A stretch of DNA of 32,624 bases from Sulfurospirillum sp. UBA6790 (lineage in GTDB: Bacteria > Campylobacterota > Campylobacteria > Campylobacterales > Sulfurospirillaceae), in NCBI GenBank assembly GCA_002452855.1, contig DKFS01000025.1, positions 1-32,624 of the forward strand, written 5' to 3'. The translations under genes were made by a program, and so were the position numbers. Positions within the stretch are counted from its first letter, which is position 1. Every line of letters begins with the position of its first letter. Below, one piece after another: positions 1 through 6,302 of this stretch. A model generated the notes under the pieces. It saw only the letters and a list, made by a program, of their open reading frames with translations. It did no database searches and was not told the origin of the DNA.

Positions 1-366
1 GGTAAACCCATCGCCATCAAAATTCCAACCAAAGAGGCGATGGAAGCTTATAACGAGGGTAAAAAAGAGTTTTACAAACAACGAGGCTACTTTGCGCTTA
101 ACTGTGCGGAATGCCACGTTGCAGGCTCAGGTCAGAGAATTAGAGCAGAAGCATTAAGCCCGACAATTGGAGATGTCACACATTTTCCTGTGTACAGACT
201 TAAGTGGGGTGCATTCGGTACGCTTCAAAGAAGACTACAAGGATGTATTGAAGATACGGGCTCTTTAGCGCCACAAATCCAATCCAAAGAGCTTCGAAAC
301 TTGGAGTATTTTTTAACATACATGTCAAATGGGTTTAAAATAGATGGCCCAGATACACGAAAGTAA
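1..366 (+). CDS. soxA: SoxA, diheme/monoheme c-type cytochrome subunit (5' truncated)
   Basis: The reading frame is open from the first base, so the start and N-terminal half lie outside the window. What remains is the C-terminal SoxA domain: a covalent heme motif CAECH (codons at 103-117), then a downstream RLQGC whose Cys (codon 244-246) sits where SoxA carries the persulfide/heme-ligand cysteine, and the typical end NLEYFLTYMSNGF. With SoxX, SoxA attaches thiosulfate to the SoxY carrier in the periplasm. An 11-base gap leads to the lipoprotein gene, followed by soxB, so the order soxA, small protein, soxB supports the call. The presence of a second heme cannot be judged. Confidence 0.93.
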   Translation, partial: GKPIAIKIPTKEAMEAYNEGKKEFYKQRGYFALNCAECHVAGSGQRIRAEALSPTIGDVTHFPVYRLKWGAFGTLQRRLQGCIEDTGSLAPQIQSKELRNLEYFLTYMSNGFKIDGPDTRK

Positions 367-377
367 AGGAGAAAACG

Positions 378-704
378 ATGAAAAAGATAGCTTTACTAAT
401 CGGTACCCTAACCTTGTTGCTCCTTTGCGGATGTACAACAACCCCTAATACGCCAATGGAAGCGACGCAACAAAATGCGGAAAAAGCAATTGCAGCGGCT
501 GAAGCGAGGTACGCAGAAGCCATGCATGTGCATATCGCATGGCGAAAAACCCATGAGTTTATCGCTAAGGCTAAAGCAATGCTAAAAGAGGCTAAATACA
601 AAGAGGCGATTGATTTGGCAAATCGCGCTAAATTGGAATCTGACATCGCGTTTCAAGAATCAGCAGAGTATGATAAAACGTGGCCAGATGCTGTCGTAAA
701 GTAA
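378..704 (+). CDS. Small lipoprotein between soxA and soxB, probable SoxXA-binding protein (SoxK/SAXB-like)
   Basis: This 108-residue protein begins with a lipoprotein signal peptide: Lys-Lys, a hydrophobic run, then lipobox LCGC with the acylated Cys near residue 19. The mature part is an alanine-rich, largely helical segment with AWRKTHEFIAKAKAML and a second helix KYKEAIDLANRAK. Small periplasmic proteins of this size and helical, TPR-like character next to soxXA are known to bind SoxXA and stimulate it (SoxK/SAXB), and the position between soxA and soxB fits. A good Shine-Dalgarno (AAGGAG) precedes the ATG. The family call rests on resemblance and context and no catalytic motif is expected. 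The alternative is an unrelated DUF4398-type lipoprotein. Confidence 0.6.
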   Translation: MKKIALLIGTLTLLLLCGCTTTPNTPMEATQQNAEKAIAAAEARYAEAMHVHIAWRKTHEFIAKAKAMLKEAKYKEAIDLANRAKLESDIAFQESAEYDKTWPDAVVK

Positions 705-717
705 AGGAAAAACATTC

Positions 718-2508
718 ATGAGTTCATTAAACAGAAGAGAGTTTTTCTACCTCTTGAGCATCTTGGGGCTTGGTGGGACGCAAGTATTTGCAAAATCACA
801 TAAGAGATTGTATGGTATTGATAAACTTGAAGATTATTACAACCTCGAGAATTTTGGAAATGCACGATTTTTACACATTACCGATACGCATGCGCAATTG
901 ATGCCAGTCTATTTTAGAGAGCCAAGCGTCAATCTTGGCTTTGGTCCCAGTTTTGGCAAACCACCTCACATTGTGGGCTCTAGTTTTGCAAAGCGCTATG
1001 GAATTACCAGCGGAAGCAAAATGGAATATGCGCTAACGTGTCTGAATTACGATGAGAATGCCAAACGGTTCAATCGTGTCGGTGGTTTTTCACAAATTAA
1101 GACCTTAGTAGACCACCTTAGAGGCAATTTTGGTGCCGATAAAACACTCTTCTTGGATGGTGGCGATACGTGGCAAGGAAGTTGGACGTCGCTTCAAACC
1201 CGTGGAAAAGATATGGTGGAAGCCTTGAATATTTTAGGGGTTGATATCTGTACGGGGCATTGGGAGTTTACCTATACCCAAGAAGAGATTATGGCAAACA
1301 TTAAGCGTCTCAAATCAGAATTTATTGCGCAAAATGTTTTTGTTAAAGAAGAAGCGTTGATGGAAGGCTCCGTGCCTAATATCTTTGATGAAGACAGTGG
1401 CAGAATGTTTAAGCCTTATTCGATGAAAAAAATGGGCAACAACAGAGTTGCTGTCATCGGGCAAGCTTTTCCTTACACGACCATTGCCAATCCTCAGCGG
1501 TTTATTCCAAATTGGTCGTTTGGTATTAAACCTGAAGAGATGCAACAGCTTGTAGACAGCATCAAAGAAAAAGAGAAGCCCGATGCGATTATCTGTTTGT
1601 CTCACAATGGCTACGATGTCGATAAAAAAATGGCAGAAGTGGTCAGCGGCATCGACTTTATTTTAGGTGGTCACACGCATGATGGTGTGCCTGAAGCGTA
1701 CCCTGTGAAGAATGCTTCGGGAACAACCTATGTCATGAACTCAGGTTCAAACGGTAAGTTTTTATCGGTGCTTGATTTGGAGATTAAAAACAAAAAAGTG
1801 GCTGATTTTAGATACACCCTTTTACCTGTTTTCTCTGACATCGTGCCTGAAGATAAAGCGATGAAAGCGTACATCGAAACCGTTCGCGCACCCTATAAAG
1901 CGTTGTTGGAGAAAAAGATAGCGACTACCGATGAGACGCTGTATCGAAGAGGCAATTTTAATGGTACGTTTGACCAAATCATCTGCGATGCTTTACGCGA
2001 GGTCAAAGGCGCGGATATCTCCATGTCGCCAGGATTTAGATGGGGTACGAGTGTTCCGATGGGACAAGCGATTACGTTTGAAGATATTGCCACCCAAACG
2101 GCGATGACCTATCCTGAGACTTATTTGCGCGAAGTTAAGGGGAGCGACATTCATTTCATTCTCGAAGACGTTGCCGATAACTTGTTTAACGAAGACCCTT
2201 TCTTGCAACAAGGAGGCGATATGGTGCGAACCGGTGGACTTTCGTATACGATAGACCCTCAGAAAAAGATAGGACAACGCATCACCAATCTCAAGCTTAG
2301 CTCTGGTAAAGAGATTGAAGCGTCAAAAGTCTATAAGCTCGCAGGATGGTCTACGGTTGGGTCAAAATCGGATGGTGAGCCTATCTGGGATACGGTGACT
2401 AAGTATCTTGAAGACCATAAACATATCAAGAGTATCAAGCTTGATTCTCCCGATATTATCGGTATTAAAGACAACCCAGGCATTGAGCTCTCTTTATATA
2501 AACGTTAA
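718..2508 (+). CDS. soxB: SoxB, thiosulfohydrolase (dimanganese metallophosphatase family)
   Basis: This 596-residue protein has the usual SoxB length and an N-terminal Tat-like signal (NRREFFYLL, then a hydrophobic stretch ending near residue 25). Metallophosphoesterase motifs occur in order: FLHITDTHAQLMP (about residue 52), FLDGGDTWQGSW (about 144), GHWEFTY in the place of the usual GNHE motif (about 180), SHNGYD (about 295) and GGHTHD (about 316). The GHWEF variant and the 5'-nucleotidase-like C-terminal half are SoxB hallmarks. The enzyme hydrolyses the terminal sulfone of SoxY-bound thiosulfate to sulfate in the periplasm. It starts 13 bases after the lipoprotein gene with an AAGGAA ribosome site. 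It ends before a hairpin that separates it from the dsrE-like gene. Confidence 0.96.
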   Translation: MSSLNRREFFYLLSILGLGGTQVFAKSHKRLYGIDKLEDYYNLENFGNARFLHITDTHAQLMPVYFREPSVNLGFGPSFGKPPHIVGSSFAKRYGITSGSKMEYALTCLNYDENAKRFNRVGGFSQIKTLVDHLRGNFGADKTLFLDGGDTWQGSWTSLQTRGKDMVEALNILGVDICTGHWEFTYTQEEIMANIKRLKSEFIAQNVFVKEEALMEGSVPNIFDEDSGRMFKPYSMKKMGNNRVAVIGQAFPYTTIANPQRFIPNWSFGIKPEEMQQLVDSIKEKEKPDAIICLSHNGYDVDKKMAEVVSGIDFILGGHTHDGVPEAYPVKNASGTTYVMNSGSNGKFLSVLDLEIKNKKVADFRYTLLPVFSDIVPEDKAMKAYIETVRAPYKALLEKKIATTDETLYRRGNFNGTFDQIICDALREVKGADISMSPGFRWGTSVPMGQAITFEDIATQTAMTYPETYLREVKGSDIHFILEDVADNLFNEDPFLQQGGDMVRTGGLSYTIDPQKKIGQRITNLKLSSGKEIEASKVYKLAGWSTVGSKSDGEPIWDTVTKYLEDHKHIKSIKLDSPDIIGIKDNPGIELSLYKR

Positions 2509-2514
2509 GATTTC

Positions 2515-2541
2515 ATGGGGTAAGGAATTCCTTTGCCCCAT
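2515..2541 (+). other. Intergenic hairpin between soxB and the DsrE-like gene
   Basis: ATGGGG (2515-2520) pairs with CCCCAT (2536-2541), and the inner AAGGAATTCCTT (2522-2533) is itself a perfect 12-base palindrome. The structure is strong but no T-run follows (AGCGAGG follows), so it is unlikely to be an intrinsic terminator. It may be an mRNA processing or 3'-end stabilising element that sets different levels for sox and the downstream genes. Confidence 0.6.
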
Positions 2542-2555
2542 AGCGAGGTGCATAC

Positions 2556-2993
2556 ATGAAAAAAATTCTTCTTTTTTTAATGCTCGGTCTGTCATTGTTT
2601 GCCAAGATGGATTTTAGTGATCCCAAGCCTAGTTTTGAAACGCCACGGAAATGGGTGATTAAAATTTCTACGAATGACCTTGAAACAATGAATCACACAC
2701 TCGATGCGGTGAATAATGTTCTCAAAGAGTACCCGCCAGAGTCTTTAAAAGTGGCACTTGTCTTTTACTCAAAAGGGTTACGTGCCATTAAAAAAGATTT
2801 TGACGCTACAACACTGAGTCGAATTCAATCGCTCAAAGCGTATGATATTGAGCTGATTGCATGCAAAAACACGATGGAAACGATGGGTTGGAAAAAGAGT
2901 GATTTTATCGAGGGCGTGAGCTATGTCCAAGCAGGCGTCGCTGAGGTAATAGAGCGTGTTGTCAATGGATGGATCGATGTTACACCTTATTGA
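2556..2993 (+). CDS. Secreted DsrE/DsrF-like family protein
   Basis: This 145-residue protein starts with a short Sec signal peptide (MKKILLFLMLGLSLFA, cleavage expected after residue 16). The rest has a DsrE-like alternating strand/helix pattern: VIKISTNDLETMNHTLDAVNNVL, then LKVALVFYSKGLRAI, then a second strand IELIACKNTMETMG with one Cys, ending GVAEVIERVVNGWIDVTP. DsrE-type proteins carry or sense sulfane sulfur through a conserved Cys, and Cys in ACKNTM is the candidate here. It follows soxB by 47 bases and overlaps the MOSC gene, suggesting a periplasmic sulfur-handling accessory of the sox cluster. The exact role is unknown. Confidence 0.8.
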   Translation: MKKILLFLMLGLSLFAKMDFSDPKPSFETPRKWVIKISTNDLETMNHTLDAVNNVLKEYPPESLKVALVFYSKGLRAIKKDFDATTLSRIQSLKAYDIELIACKNTMETMGWKKSDFIEGVSYVQAGVAEVIERVVNGWIDVTPY

Positions 2994-3411
2994 CCTTTTT
3001 AGCGCGACCAAAGAGTTTAAAGGCCCTGTTCGCCCGCGCGTGAAACACCTTGAATTGATAGAGGGGCATGGCATTAAAAACGATAAATTTGCGGGTAAAA
3101 ATGTCGAACGCTCGGTGATGGTCGTAGGAAAGATTGCGTATGATATTGCGCATACCAATGGCATTTATCTTGAACAAGGCTCTTTGGGCGAAAATATTCT
3201 GTTTAATTTTGACCCGCATGAGCTGTCATTAGGCGAGATGATTCAAATTGGTGAAGCCAAATTGCAAGTCACCGAAAAATGCTCCATTTGCACGCATCTA
3301 GTAGCCTTTGACCCACACCTCCCAAAACTCATTCAAGAGCACCGTGGGATTTATTGCAAGATTATCCAAGGCGGCATTGTCACCAAAAAGTCGAATGTGG
3401 TACTTCTTTAA
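2977..3411 (+). CDS. MOSC domain protein
   Basis: About 144 residues cover a single MOSC domain: VRPRVKHLELIEGHGIKNDKFAGK, then SVMVVGKIAYD, GSLGENILF, LGEMIQIGEAKLQVTEKCSICTHL and the end GIYCKIIQGGIV. MOSC domains occur in Moco sulfurases and in stand-alone proteins thought to bind sulfur or molybdopterin. The CSIC cysteines occupy the position of the conserved MOSC Cys. An upstream GTG at 2956 and an ATG at 2965 are in frame. I prefer the ATG at 2977 because the family similarity starts just after it. The gene overlaps the dsrE-like gene by 17 bases, so the two are probably coupled. A link to sulfur oxidation or to the nearby molybdoenzyme is inference. Confidence 0.82.
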   Translation: MLHLIDLFSATKEFKGPVRPRVKHLELIEGHGIKNDKFAGKNVERSVMVVGKIAYDIAHTNGIYLEQGSLGENILFNFDPHELSLGEMIQIGEAKLQVTEKCSICTHLVAFDPHLPKLIQEHRGIYCKIIQGGIVTKKSNVVLL

Positions 3412-3417
3412 AACCTC

Positions 3418-3443
3418 AAAAATCTTTTTACATGTAAAAGATT
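3418..3443 (-). terminator. Weak candidate terminator containing a TTTACATGTAAA copy
   Basis: AATC(T)TTTT (3421-3428) pairs with AAAAGATT (3436-3443) around ACATGT, with one bulged base. Read on the minus strand the stem is followed by TTTTT (3418-3422), so it could end porin transcription. There is no T-run on the plus strand for the MOSC transcript. Confidence 0.35.
3428..3437. repeat. TTACATGTAA palindrome, copy 1 (intergenic)
   Basis: This is the first of nine exact copies of this 10-base palindrome in the window. It lies between the convergent MOSC and porin genes and forms the centre of a larger dyad. At this base composition about 0.1 copy would be expected by chance in the whole window (my own estimate from roughly 38% GC). 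Confidence 0.9.
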
Positions 3444-3469
3444 CGATGGATTGAAAGAGCTTTGAGGAA

Positions 3470-3493
3470 GTAGTAGCCCAGATAGGCTACTAC
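3470..3493 (-). terminator. Hairpin just downstream of the porin gene
   Basis: GTAGTAGCC (3470-3478) and GGCTACTAC (3485-3493) form a perfect 9-base stem with a 6-base loop, starting 12 bases beyond the porin stop. No T-run follows on the minus strand, so it is either a factor-assisted terminator or a 3'-end stabiliser. Its AGTAGCC/GGCTACT core resembles the hairpin at 4772-4799 on the other flank of the porin gene. Confidence 0.45.
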
Positions 3494-3504
3494 AAAAATC
3501 AGTC

Positions 3505-4740
3505 TTAGAATTTATAAATAGCTTTAAACCATAAATCATGGCCATCGCAATCTTTAGACCAATCTTGATATGAAATGTCAAATGTTAAACCTTTAAGTGC
3601 TTGGACATCATACACGGTATAGATATCCGTATAGCCGTAATCTTTATGGTTTGCATCATCACTCACTCCTGTATAGCGCGCACCTACTAACAATCCAATA
3701 GCTTTAAAGTTATAGTTGGCATCAAAGCTATAAGAATTTGTGTCTTTAGTATAGGTTCCAGCTTTGTTATTGTACCCTTTAGCAAATGCGGTTTGCGCAC
3801 CTCCTCCAATACCACCTGTTAATGCTGTTCCTTCAATATCGCCATCTTTAGAAATTGTTGTGTAAGCAACATAAGTATTAAAATTTTTGTAACCTAAACT
3901 GCCTTTAATACCATACATCGTTCCATCATCTTGACCAATTTCGTGAGTCGCTTTATACTCATAATTGAGTGCTAGGCCATATTTGAAATCACCCATTGGA
4001 AGAATGTAATTCCCTTCTAAGTAGTAAAAGTCAGCATCAACTCCTGTTGTAGCATTGCCATACATTCCCGCCCATTGTGCTGTTAGGGTGGTATTGGTAA
4101 GCGATTTATTGACAACTAACAACGTATAGGCATAATCACCATATATCGCACTACTTTTCAAATTGACAAACTCAGCAATATTACCAGCAACATCTGTTCT
4201 ATTTTGATATTTTGTCATCATACCCGCTAAAATTGTTGTATCCGGTATGTTTGTATTGGTGAGAGTTGCCCCTTCAAACGATTGAGTAACTAAACGTGAT
4301 GGACTGACCCCTACGAGTGGCGTATTGAGAAATTGGCGACCAACTTTTAGGACCGTTTTATCCAATGTATATTGAACGTATGCTTCTGAAAGTATTGCTC
4401 CAGAACCATAAACATCACCCTTGAAATCATCTTTTGCCGTGCCTGCCGTACCTATTGAACCATCAGCAAAGGGTGCATAACTTGATTGAAGTGTTGCCCC
4501 TAGTTTAAAACCGTAAAAGTTATCTGTTACGTATTTTAAAATCACACCTGTCACGAAGATATTTGAATCAACAGGAGATGTTTTGCTATTTGTCGCACCT
4601 TCTCTATCATAATAGTAAGCCCTGAGTTCTCCATGAATTTGACCATTTTTAAATGCATCAGATAATGTATCCGCTGCAAAAGATGTTGTTGTCAATCCAG
4701 CCATAATACCCGCTACCAAGCTTAAACGAGTTAATTTCAT
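3505..4740 (-). CDS. Outer-membrane porin (OprD-like / Campylobacterota major porin family)
   Basis: The protein has 411 residues with a signal peptide ending TTSFA-AD (cleavage near residue 22). The mature chain is an alternation of short amphipathic strands and Gly/Asn/Asp-rich turns (HGELRAYYYDREG, VLKVGRQFLNTPLVG, FYYLEGNYILPMGDFKYGLALNYEY). It ends with the aromatic signature WFKAIYKF, as expected for a beta-barrel inserted by BamA. GRQFLNTPLVG and SFEGATL are typical of OprD-like porins of this phylum. The start has a good AGGAAAAGG site. Only 73 bases separate it from the upstream dmsC-like gene, and they contain a strong terminator, so expression probably depends on readthrough or a very short promoter. 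The substrate is unknown. Confidence 0.88.
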   Translation of the reverse strand: MKLTRLSLVAGIMAGLTTTSFAADTLSDAFKNGQIHGELRAYYYDREGATNSKTSPVDSNIFVTGVILKYVTDNFYGFKLGATLQSSYAPFADGSIGTAGTAKDDFKGDVYGSGAILSEAYVQYTLDKTVLKVGRQFLNTPLVGVSPSRLVTQSFEGATLTNTNIPDTTILAGMMTKYQNRTDVAGNIAEFVNLKSSAIYGDYAYTLLVVNKSLTNTTLTAQWAGMYGNATTGVDADFYYLEGNYILPMGDFKYGLALNYEYKATHEIGQDDGTMYGIKGSLGYKNFNTYVAYTTISKDGDIEGTALTGGIGGGAQTAFAKGYNNKAGTYTKDTNSYSFDANYNFKAIGLLVGARYTGVSDDANHKDYGYTDIYTVYDVQALKGLTFDISYQDWSKDCDGHDLWFKAIYKF

Positions 4741-4763
4741 ACCTTTTCCTTTTTATGAAAATT

Positions 4764-4799
4764 TAAAAAAAGAGAAGTAGCATACAAAGGCTACTTCTC
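4764..4799 (-). terminator. Rho-independent terminator of the molybdoenzyme operon
   Basis: On the minus strand a perfect 10-base stem (arms 4790-4799 and 4772-4781, GAGAAGTAGC/GCTACTTCTC, 8-base loop) is followed immediately by seven T residues (4764-4770) just past the stop of the dmsC-like gene. It lies between the molybdoenzyme operon and the porin and has no T-run in the other direction. Confidence 0.88.
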
Positions 4800-4813
4800 A
4801 ATGTCGTAGAGGA

Positions 4814-5656
4814 TTAAAAGAACTGCCAGATAGGCGTTCCAAGATTAAACATCACTAAACGATAGACAGCCGCACCGACAAAGGCGCAGATAACACCTAA
4901 AATAAACGGAGTACTTGAAATAGCAATCATATCGGCTGTTTGACCTTTAAACGATGCAATTCCTAGAGGAATCACAAGTCCAATCACAACCATGCCACCC
5001 CAGAACAGAGTTGCCAATCCTCCTGTCAAAACGTACCCAACAGAACGGCTAGCATCTGGATAATCCGCAGAACCAAGAGCAATCAAATAAGCCATGATTG
5101 TAAAAGCTTGTAATAGCACCATTCCTTGGATAATACGTTTCATCTTTTCCATCAGTGTTTTGCTTGGATTTGACAACAAAGCGGTATACGCTAAAGAGCC
5201 CATAAGACCAGCAGATGCTAAGTAAACAAATGGAATGGTTAAGGTATCCCATGCGGGACGAGCTTCCATCACATAAGAGTCGCCTACGGCAAAGGCTAAA
5301 ATAATTGAAGGAATTGCCCCAATCAACGTGATTGTTTTGAGTGTCTGTTTTGATGTTTGTCGTTTTAGCGCATAGAGGTAAGCTATCACACAAATACCTG
5401 TCAATCCAATCATGGATGATTCTATAAAAATACCTGATGTTGGATGTCCGAGTGCACCAAAAATTCGCTCAGGATGACCTAAATGAAGGACGCTTGAAAA
5501 ACCACCCAGTGCCAAAATGACTAAGACGCTCAAAGCACCTTTGGTTTTTACTTCTTCGTTAATATTAAACCATTCATTAATGCATAATGCAACAAAAAGC
5601 CCTGTGCCCAAATCTACCAATGAGGTAAAAAAGACCAATGCCCATTCGCTACCCAT
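4814..5656 (-). CDS. DmsC-family membrane anchor subunit of a CISM oxidoreductase
   Basis: The 280-residue hydrophobic protein has about eight predicted membrane helices. It starts MGSEWALVFFTSLVDLGTG and carries HLGHPERIFGALGHPTSGIF between helices 2 and 3. Further on it has the MEARPAWDTLTIPF and LASAGLMGSL segments, which correspond to DmsC (compare PAWNT in DmsC) rather than to NrfD/PsrC. The family anchors the A and B subunits and exchanges electrons with menaquinol. The start overlaps the end of the B-subunit gene by 8 bases and has a strong AAGGAGG site. A strong terminator follows 15 bases after its stop. Direction of electron flow and substrate are not determined by sequence. Confidence 0.88.
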   Translation of the reverse strand: MGSEWALVFFTSLVDLGTGLFVALCINEWFNINEEVKTKGALSVLVILALGGFSSVLHLGHPERIFGALGHPTSGIFIESSMIGLTGICVIAYLYALKRQTSKQTLKTITLIGAIPSIILAFAVGDSYVMEARPAWDTLTIPFVYLASAGLMGSLAYTALLSNPSKTLMEKMKRIIQGMVLLQAFTIMAYLIALGSADYPDASRSVGYVLTGGLATLFWGGMVVIGLVIPLGIASFKGQTADMIAISSTPFILGVICAFVGAAVYRLVMFNLGTPIWQFF

Positions 5657-6281
5657 GATGTGCCTCCTTACCTGTATGATACGGTGTTCTCCATGTCTCT
5701 TTTGGCTCTATCTCTTGCCATGTTGCTGTTTTACGATGTAAGATATACTTCACGGATGGGTGATTGCCACGATCGGGGAGCGTATGAATATTCGCTTCAC
5801 CTGCTTCGCGTAAAACACGAGATACATCACTGTTTGGATCATCAAGATCACCAAAAAAACGACATTTTGCACAGCATACTTTGACGCAGGCTGGTTTTTC
5901 ACCCACTGCTGTCAAATGCTCACACAACGTACATTTTTCAACAACTTTTTGTTCTGCATTGTAGGAACGTGCACCGTATGGACATGCCATCATGCAGTAT
6001 CGACAGCCGATACAAAGCTCTTTATTAACCAAAACAACGCCTTCACTTGTTTTATAGGATGCTCCTGTTGGACAGACATCCACACATGATGGGTTGTAAC
6101 ATTGCTGACAAATGGTTGGTAAGTTATATTGCGAAATATCAGGGAAAATTCCCATTGGACCGATTGTCAAAACTTTATTGTAATAAACGCCTAGTGCCAC
6201 ATCGTTTTCCATCTTGCAAGCCATTTCACAAGAGAAACATCCGATGCAGCGATCTAAGTCTATAACCATTGTTTTTTTCAT
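5649..6281 (-). CDS. Four-cluster ferredoxin electron-transfer subunit (DmsB/PsrB/NrfC family)
   Basis: The 210-residue protein has four cysteine groups for [4Fe-4S] clusters: CIGCFSCEMAC (residues 12-22), CQQCYNPSCVDVCP, CIGCRYCMMACPYGAR and CTLCEHL paired with CVKVCCAKC. It has no signal peptide, as expected for a subunit exported together with the Tat-bearing catalytic subunit. It passes electrons between the anchor's quinol site and the molybdenum subunit. The gene starts 21 bases after the catalytic gene and overlaps the anchor gene by 8 bases. An AAAGGA site precedes the ATG. The C-terminal tail after the fourth cluster (about 50 residues) is ordinary for the family. Confidence 0.93.
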   Translation of the reverse strand: MKKTMVIDLDRCIGCFSCEMACKMENDVALGVYYNKVLTIGPMGIFPDISQYNLPTICQQCYNPSCVDVCPTGASYKTSEGVVLVNKELCIGCRYCMMACPYGARSYNAEQKVVEKCTLCEHLTAVGEKPACVKVCCAKCRFFGDLDDPNSDVSRVLREAGEANIHTLPDRGNHPSVKYILHRKTATWQEIEPKETWRTPYHTGKEAHHG

Positions 6282-6302
6282 TGTCTTATTCCTTTATCCA
6301 GA

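Noticed and set aside
2408..2617. Plus-strand open frame overlapping the end of soxB
   Set aside because: It overlaps soxB in another frame, has no ribosome site and no recognisable product.
3421..3443. A strong bidirectional terminator after the MOSC gene
   Set aside because: There is no T-run on the plus strand and the stem is bulged. Kept only as a weak minus-strand candidate.
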